Below, piece after piece: positions 58,695-64,000 of a stretch of DNA of 64,000 nt. Position 1 is the first letter of the stretch. Every line of letters starts with the position of its first letter. The notes beneath the pieces were generated by a model. The model saw only the letters and a list, made by a program, of their open reading frames with translations, was not told the DNA's origin and did no database searches. The DNA is from Pseudomonadota bacterium (GTDB lineage Bacteria > Pseudomonadota > Alphaproteobacteria > Rhizobiales > Beijerinckiaceae), in contig JAIUNR010000002.1 of assembly GCA_020161575.1 (NCBI GenBank), positions 310,001 through 374,000 on the forward strand, read 5' to 3'. Position numbers and translations under genes: made by a program.

Positions 58695-61600
58695 ATGGCG
58701 CGCCGCACACCCCGCGTTTTTTCGATCGAGCCGGGCGGAAATTTCGCGCAGGAAACCGTCCGCGCGCTGCTGGCGGGCCATCTCTTGGAAATTGGCAGCG
58801 ACCCCGCCGCCCTCGCGGATCTGGTGATCTATGTCCCCACGAGACGCCTCAAACCGCTGATCGAAGTGGAATTCGCGCGTATATTGGCGCCGCGCCCGGT
58901 GATCCTGCCGCGCATTCGCCCCCTCGCCGATCCCGGCGATCCGCTTGAAGCGCTTTTCGATCCCCAAACCAGCGCCTTCCTCGATCCGACCAATCCGGGA
59001 TTCCGGCCGCTTTCACCCAATGAACGGCGCTTTCGCCTGCTCCCCATGGTCGAGCGCTGGCGCAGCCTGATCCGCGCCGAGGTAGAAGGTGGCGAGAGCA
59101 TCGGAGCCGGTGCCGTGGGCACACCGATCCGCGAAAGCCTCGCGCTCGCGGATTCGCTGGGGCGGCTGATCGACGAATTGCGTATCGCCAGCCTGCCGCT
59201 GGAAGCCCTCGCGGCCTCCGCACCGCCGGGCTACGATCCCGCGCGCTTCGACGAATACTGGGCGCGCACGCGCGATTTCCTCGCCATTGCCGCACGCGCC
59301 TGGCCGGAAGCACTTGAAACCCTGGGCGCGCGCGACGAGATGGATCTGCGCCTCGCCGCCATCGAGGCGGAGGCACGCCGTCTCGCCGCACCCGATTGCA
59401 CCGAAAAAGTGCTCGTCGTGGGCTCCACCGGCTCGGTTGCCGCCACGGCGCGCCTGATCGCCGCGGTTGCCCGTCTTGATCATGGCGCGGTGATCCTGCC
59501 GGGGCTGGATCTCAACATCGAGGACAGCGCCTGGCGCGAAATCGGCGACGCGAAAGCCTCGCTCGCGACACGCTTCGCCCATCCGCAGATATACCTCAAA
59601 CGCTTGCTCGGCGAGATCGGGATCACCCGCGAGGATGTCACGCGTCTCGGCGCCGCCCATCCGCGTAACCGGGCGCTTTCCGAGGCGATGCGCCCGGCGG
59701 AATCCGTCGATCGCTGGCGCGAGACGGCGAAGGGTATCGATCTTGACGCCGCCTTTTCGGGAATCCGCGTCGTCGAGGCCGCGGATGAGCGCGAGGAGGC
59801 GCTCGCCATTGCCGTCATGATGCGCGAGACGCTTGAGGACGAAAACAGCAACGTCGCGCTGGTGACGGCGGATCGCGGCCTTGCGCAGCGGGTCAAGATC
59901 GAGCTGACACGTTGGGATATCGATGTCGCGGATTCGGCGGGCGAGCGCCTTTCCGAACGCCCGCTCGGCCGTTTCCTTCGCCTTTTCCTGCTGGCCGCGC
60001 GCGAGCGGGACGCACCCGCGATCCTCGCCCTGATCCGGCACCCGCTCTTCCGGCTCGGCTATCCGGGCGACAGCATTCCTCTGCTGGCAGATGCGCTTGA
60101 TCTGATTGTCTTTCGCGGTCGTCATTTCTCGCAAGGCATGGCCTTGCCCGAGCGTGTCCGCCGGGCCTTTGAAAACCCGCCAAGCCATCCCCATCCCGCA
60201 TTGGAGCGGCTCGCACCCTCCATCCTTGAAACGCTGCCCGCCTTCGCCGCCGCGCTGGAGGATGCGCTCGCGCCCTATTCGCTCACCGCGCCCATGGCCA
60301 TGCTGGCCGATTTCGCAACCCGGCTCGGCGCGAGCCTTGCCTTGCTTTGCCGCGGCGATTCGCACGAGGACGCCCTGGCCTTGGATTCCGATGCGCCGGA
60401 GCTCGCAGCCTTGCTCGCGGATCTCTCGGCGATGGGCGGCGATTGCCCACTTCCCGCGGGCGCGCTCGGCGCGGCAATGGATGTCCTGCTCGCGGAGAAG
60501 ATCCTGCCCCCCGCGCAGGAGGAGCATCCGCGCGCCGCCATCCTCGGCTTGATCGAAGCGCGTTTCCTCGACGCCGATCGCATCATCGTTGGCGGACTCA
60601 ACGAAGGCAGCTTCCCGCCCGTGGCGAACGAGGATCCCTTCCTCAACCGCGCGATGCGCCTCGATCTCGGACTTCAGCCGCCCGAACGGCGCATCGGGCA
60701 GAGCGCACATGATTTTATCATGCTCGCGGGCGCGCGCGATCTGATCCTGACCCGCGCGCGCCGGGTGGAAGACAAGCCGGCTTTGCCTTCCCGCTTTCTG
60801 CGCCGGATCGAGGCTTTCGCGGGCGAGGCGGTCTGGGGCGGACTTGTCGAACGGGGCGAAGCATTTCTCACCCTCGCCCGCCTGCTCGATGCGCCCGAAA
60901 GCGTGGCGCCATGGGAGCGCCCCGCGCCGGTCCCGGCAGAACCGCGCCTGCCCGGGCGGCTCTCGATCACCGAGATCGAAACGCTCCGGCGCGACCCCTA
61001 CGCCATCCATGCCCGTCATCTGCTGAAGCTCGAACCGCTTGGCCCGCTCGAACCGCTCCTTGACGCACGCGAGCGCGGCACCATCCTGCATGCGGCGCTG
61101 GACGGCTATGCCCGCGCAAACCCGCCCGCCGACCCCGAAGAGGCCGCGGCGCTTCTGCGCGAGATTGGCTACGAGGCTTTCGCGCCGATCCGCCACGAAC
61201 AGGAATTGTTCCGCTTCTGGTGGCGCTTCTTCGAGCGGGCGATCCCCGATATCGTCGCCTTTGATCGCGAGCGGCGCGACCTTGGCCATCGCATCCTGAC
61301 CGAAGCGCGCGGCAAGCTGGACCTTTCCCTCGCGGATGGAACGCGGATCACGCTTTCCGGCAAGGCTGACCGCCTCGAAATCGACGACGAGGGCCATGTG
61401 ACCGTCCTCGATTTCAAGACCGGCACACCCCCGGGCCTGACCAGCGTGCTGGCCGGGCTCTCGCCGCAGCTTGCGATGACCGCAGGCATGGCGATACGCG
61501 GCGCCTTCGCGCAAATCCCGCCGGGATCAGCGATCGCGGGGATGGGCTACATCCCGCTCGGGGGCGGCAAGCCGGCGGAAATCGGATGGCGCCAGCCCAA

Positions 61601-61805
61601 GGAAGGAACGTTGGCCGATTTCATCGCGCAGGATTGGGGGCGGCTGATCCGTGAGCTTGAAGGTTTCGCAAGCGGCGCGACGCCGTTTCGCGCCCATGTG
61701 GCGGTGGCGCTTTCCCGGCGCGGCGGCGACTACGATCATCTCGCCCGCGCCGGCGAATGGGAGATCGGCGCGCAAGGTGACGACGAGGAGGAGGAAGGGG
61801 AATGA
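58695..61805 (+). CDS. addB: Double-strand break repair protein AddB
   Basis: Nuclease and inactivated-helicase subunit of AddAB, the alphaproteobacterial counterpart of RecBCD. It starts RVFSIEPGGNFAQETVRALL and lacks a good Walker A motif, as usual for alphaproteobacterial AddB. The C-terminal RecB-type nuclease motif is VTVLDFKTGTPPG, preceded by LSGKADRLEI and a conserved GTILHAAL. Length is 1036. It starts three bases after murU and ends in an ATGA overlap with addA. Confidence 0.93.
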   Translation: MARRTPRVFSIEPGGNFAQETVRALLAGHLLEIGSDPAALADLVIYVPTRRLKPLIEVEFARILAPRPVILPRIRPLADPGDPLEALFDPQTSAFLDPTNPGFRPLSPNERRFRLLPMVERWRSLIRAEVEGGESIGAGAVGTPIRESLALADSLGRLIDELRIASLPLEALAASAPPGYDPARFDEYWARTRDFLAIAARAWPEALETLGARDEMDLRLAAIEAEARRLAAPDCTEKVLVVGSTGSVAATARLIAAVARLDHGAVILPGLDLNIEDSAWREIGDAKASLATRFAHPQIYLKRLLGEIGITREDVTRLGAAHPRNRALSEAMRPAESVDRWRETAKGIDLDAAFSGIRVVEAADEREEALAIAVMMRETLEDENSNVALVTADRGLAQRVKIELTRWDIDVADSAGERLSERPLGRFLRLFLLAARERDAPAILALIRHPLFRLGYPGDSIPLLADALDLIVFRGRHFSQGMALPERVRRAFENPPSHPHPALERLAPSILETLPAFAAALEDALAPYSLTAPMAMLADFATRLGASLALLCRGDSHEDALALDSDAPELAALLADLSAMGGDCPLPAGALGAAMDVLLAEKILPPAQEEHPRAAILGLIEARFLDADRIIVGGLNEGSFPPVANEDPFLNRAMRLDLGLQPPERRIGQSAHDFIMLAGARDLILTRARRVEDKPALPSRFLRRIEAFAGEAVWGGLVERGEAFLTLARLLDAPESVAPWERPAPVPAEPRLPGRLSITEIETLRRDPYAIHARHLLKLEPLGPLEPLLDARERGTILHAALDGYARANPPADPEEAAALLREIGYEAFAPIRHEQELFRFWWRFFERAIPDIVAFDRERRDLGHRILTEARGKLDLSLADGTRITLSGKADRLEIDDEGHVTVLDFKTGTPPGLTSVLAGLSPQLAMTAGMAIRGAFAQIPPGSAIAGMGYIPLGGGKPAEIGWRQPKEGTLADFIAQDWGRLIRELEGFASGATPFRAHVAVALSRRGGDYDHLARAGEWEIGAQGDDEEEEGE

Positions 61806-64000
61806 GAACCGACCCGATCCTCCCCGAAAGCGAGAAACTGCGCCGGATCGAGGCGACGGCGCCGGGTATCGACGCCTGGGTTTCCGCCAATGCTGGTTCC
61901 GGCAAAACGACGATCCTGGGCAATCGCGTGATCCGGCTGCTGCTGGAGGGCACCGCGCCGGACCGCATACTCTGCCTTACCTTCACCAAGGCCGCCGCAG
62001 CGGAAATGCAGGGCCGCATCTTCCGCCAGCTCGCGGGCTGGGTCGCGCTCGACGATGCTGCCCTGTCGCAAGCGATCGGCAGGCTCGAGACGCTCTCCAC
62101 CCATTCCGCTCCGATTGATCCGGCGCGGTTGAGGCGCGCCCGCACCCTGTTCGCCCGCGCCATCGAGACGCCGGGCGGGCTCAAGATCCAGACGATCCAC
62201 GCTTTCGCCGAGCGCATCCTGCATCTGTTTCCGCTCGAGGCCGGATTGCCGATCGATTTCGACGTGCTGACGGAAGCCGATGCCGCCACGATGCTCGAAG
62301 CGGCGCGCCGCGCGACCATCGATGTCGCGACCCGGGAGGCGGCAAGTCCGCTTGGCCTGGCATTCGGCGAATTGGTGGAAGCGGCAAGCCTTGACTCCTT
62401 CGCCCGCGCGCTTGAGGAAGCGCTGGGCATTCTCGGGCGCCTTGCCGGGCGGGGCGAAGCCCTGCCGGCACCCGATGCGCGCGAGGCGACCTGCCGGCGC
62501 TATTTCGACGTGCCTCCGGGGGAGAGTGAAGCCCGGATCGAGGCGGATTTCGAACGCGCGATCCTCTCCGCCAACGCGCTGGCGGAAGCCATCGAGGCGG
62601 TCGCGGCACAAAAGAAGCCCAGCAACAAGCAGCTCGCACTCGCCGGCAAGCTCGCCGCCATCCTGCGGCTACGGCGCGCGGGAAGGCACTGGCAGGAAAA
62701 ACTGCGGCGCCTGCTGCTGACCAAGGACGGCGACATCGCCAAACCCGCGCTTTTCGTTGCGGATGTGGTGAAAGCAGCTCCTTGGCTCGCACAGGAGGAA
62801 ACAAGGCTGCGCGAGGCGTTGGCGGAATATCAGCTGCGCCTGCGCGCCTTTCGCGCCTTCACGCGCTCGCAGGCGCTCACCCTTGTGGCGGAAGATGTCT
62901 TCCGCCGCTTCCGCGCCGCCAAGCGCGCGCGCAATGTGCTCGATTTCGACGATCTCATCGCCGCCCTGCGCCGTCTTCTGGTGGGCGGGCAGGCCAATTG
63001 GGTTCAGATGAAGCTCGATGCCGCCATCGAGCATATCCTTGTCGACGAGGCCCAGGATACCACGCCCGAGATGTGGGATATCATCAAGGCGCTGGCGGAT
63101 GAGTTCTTCGCCGGAGAGGGCGCGAGCCGGTCCAAGCGCTCGCTTTTCGTCGTCGGCGACGAGAAGCAATCGATCTATTCCTTCCAGGGCGCGGACCCGG
63201 CGGTCTTCGAGGAGACCCGCCGTCACTTTGCCGCACGCGCGCCGGATGCACGTTTTCTCGTAAAGCCAGTCGACCTCAATTATTCCTTCCGCTCGAGTTC
63301 GGATGTGCTGGGCGCGGTCGATCGCGTGTTCGCGCCCGAGGCGCATCGCGCGGGGCTTACGGCTTCCGGGCAGGAAGTCCACCATATCGCCGCGCGCCAG
63401 CGCTTTCCCGGCCATGTCGAATTATGGCCCCTTCTCCGCCCGGGGGCCGTTGCGGAGGGCGAGAAACCCTTGCGCGCGACGACCTTGCTCGCCAACCGCA
63501 TCGCGGCGACGGTGGGCGGCTGGCTCAGGAATGGCGAGACGCATCTCTCCGACGGGCAACCGATCACTCCGGGCGACATCCTCATCCTCGTGCGCCAGCG
63601 CGGTCCGTTTTTCTCGGCGATCCTGCGCGCGCTCGGCAATGCACGGATTCCGGTGGCGGGGGCAGACAGGCTGCGCCTGCAGGAAGAAATCGCCATCCAC
63701 GATCTGCTCGCCATCGCGCAGGCCGCCATCCTCGGTGAGGATGATCTCGCGCTGGCCTGCGCGCTGAAGACCCCCCTTTTCGGCCTTGACGAGCCGGGGC
63801 TCGAACGGCTCGCACGCGGTCGCGCGGGATCGCTGCGCGCCGCGCTGATGGAATCGGACGATCCCGCGATCCGCCCGCTCGCCGCGCGCTTTCGCATCCT
63901 GAGCGAGCGCGTGCATGCGTTCACGCCTTTCGCCTTTTTCTCGGCGCTGCTGACCGAACCCGCCGCCGGCGCGCCGCATATGAGCGGGCGAAAGGCGATG
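61802..64000 (+). CDS. addA: AddA helicase-nuclease (partial, C-terminus beyond the window)
   Basis: The first 733 residues of a UvrD/Rep-type helicase. Motif I is VSANAGSGKTTIL, Ia ILCLTFTKAAAAEMQGRI, motif II LVDEAQDTTP and motif III VVGDEKQSIYSFQGAD; FQGADPAVFEETR and LNYSFRSS (motif IV) follow. Start ATG overlaps the addB stop. The C-terminal helicase motifs and RecB-type nuclease domain lie outside the window. Confidence 0.95.
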   Translation, partial: MRTDPILPESEKLRRIEATAPGIDAWVSANAGSGKTTILGNRVIRLLLEGTAPDRILCLTFTKAAAAEMQGRIFRQLAGWVALDDAALSQAIGRLETLSTHSAPIDPARLRRARTLFARAIETPGGLKIQTIHAFAERILHLFPLEAGLPIDFDVLTEADAATMLEAARRATIDVATREAASPLGLAFGELVEAASLDSFARALEEALGILGRLAGRGEALPAPDAREATCRRYFDVPPGESEARIEADFERAILSANALAEAIEAVAAQKKPSNKQLALAGKLAAILRLRRAGRHWQEKLRRLLLTKDGDIAKPALFVADVVKAAPWLAQEETRLREALAEYQLRLRAFRAFTRSQALTLVAEDVFRRFRAAKRARNVLDFDDLIAALRRLLVGGQANWVQMKLDAAIEHILVDEAQDTTPEMWDIIKALADEFFAGEGASRSKRSLFVVGDEKQSIYSFQGADPAVFEETRRHFAARAPDARFLVKPVDLNYSFRSSSDVLGAVDRVFAPEAHRAGLTASGQEVHHIAARQRFPGHVELWPLLRPGAVAEGEKPLRATTLLANRIAATVGGWLRNGETHLSDGQPITPGDILILVRQRGPFFSAILRALGNARIPVAGADRLRLQEEIAIHDLLAIAQAAILGEDDLALACALKTPLFGLDEPGLERLARGRAGSLRAALMESDDPAIRPLAARFRILSERVHAFTPFAFFSALLTEPAAGAPHMSGRKAM

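Noticed and set aside
53851-61514. Very long minus-strand frames opposite divL and addB (about 794 and 833 codons)
   Set aside because: Composition is rich in Arg, Gly, Glu and His as in typical antisense shadows. The plus-strand products are recognisable and in operon-like spacing.

Overview
The window is an uninterrupted stretch of GC-rich alphaproteobacterial chromosome. Gene content and order point to the Hyphomicrobiales (Rhizobiales): ubiE-ubiB-coaBC-dut facing mutM, enoyl-CoA hydratase, rpsT and dnaA-dnaN-recF-gyrB; and pckA, a HugZ-type gene, chvI-chvG, hprK, an EIIA, HPr, ahcY, a DivL-like kinase, TsaE fused to a sugar kinase, murU and addB-addA. A Sox cluster with flavocytochrome c genes shows that the organism oxidises reduced sulfur. 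The genus cannot be fixed from sequence alone. No insertion sequence, prophage or CRISPR array is visible.

Region by region. 1-9.8 kb: the lptC start and ribonuclease D on the minus strand; a ring-cleaving dioxygenase, pgi, a phosphopantetheinyl transferase and prmB on the plus strand; then two divergent hybrid signalling kinases. 9.8-17.7 kb: the sulfur island, soxYZBCD plus a cytochrome/flavoprotein pair on the minus strand, divergent from soxAX. 17.8-25 kb: a DUF3422 protein, rpoN-hpf-ptsN, a UPF0114 membrane protein, msrA, tRNA-Ser(GGA), tRNA-Arg(CCG) and cysK. 25-41 kb: dut/coaBC/ubiB/ubiE, then mutM to gyrB, with a TauE/SafE permease and a DUF817-LysE pair set into otherwise conserved gene order. 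41-43.5 kb: a CMD-family protein and an RTX calcium-binding protein. 43.5-64 kb: pckA, chvIG, a minimal HprK/EIIA/HPr set, a DUF3857-transglutaminase protein, ahcY behind an AT-rich palindrome, a DivL-like pseudokinase, TsaE-AmgK, MurU, AddB and the first part of AddA.

How the parts fit. SoxAX, SoxYZ, SoxB and SoxCD form the periplasmic thiosulfate-oxidising system, and the flavoprotein and small cytochrome add sulfide oxidation. ptsN, hprK, the EIIA and HPr belong to the nitrogen-type PTS, which acts as a regulatory phosphorelay, and in rhizobia connects to ChvG/ChvI. TsaE-AmgK and MurU pair tRNA modification with MurNAc recycling.

The points most worth a second look are the DivL-like protein with Phe at the phospho-acceptor position, the palindrome before ahcY, the one-haem SoxD, the palindromes between soxY and soxA, the divergent phosphorelay pair without a DNA-binding output, and the KGMS repeats in the CoaBC linker. 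I do not see one clearly new multi-gene system.
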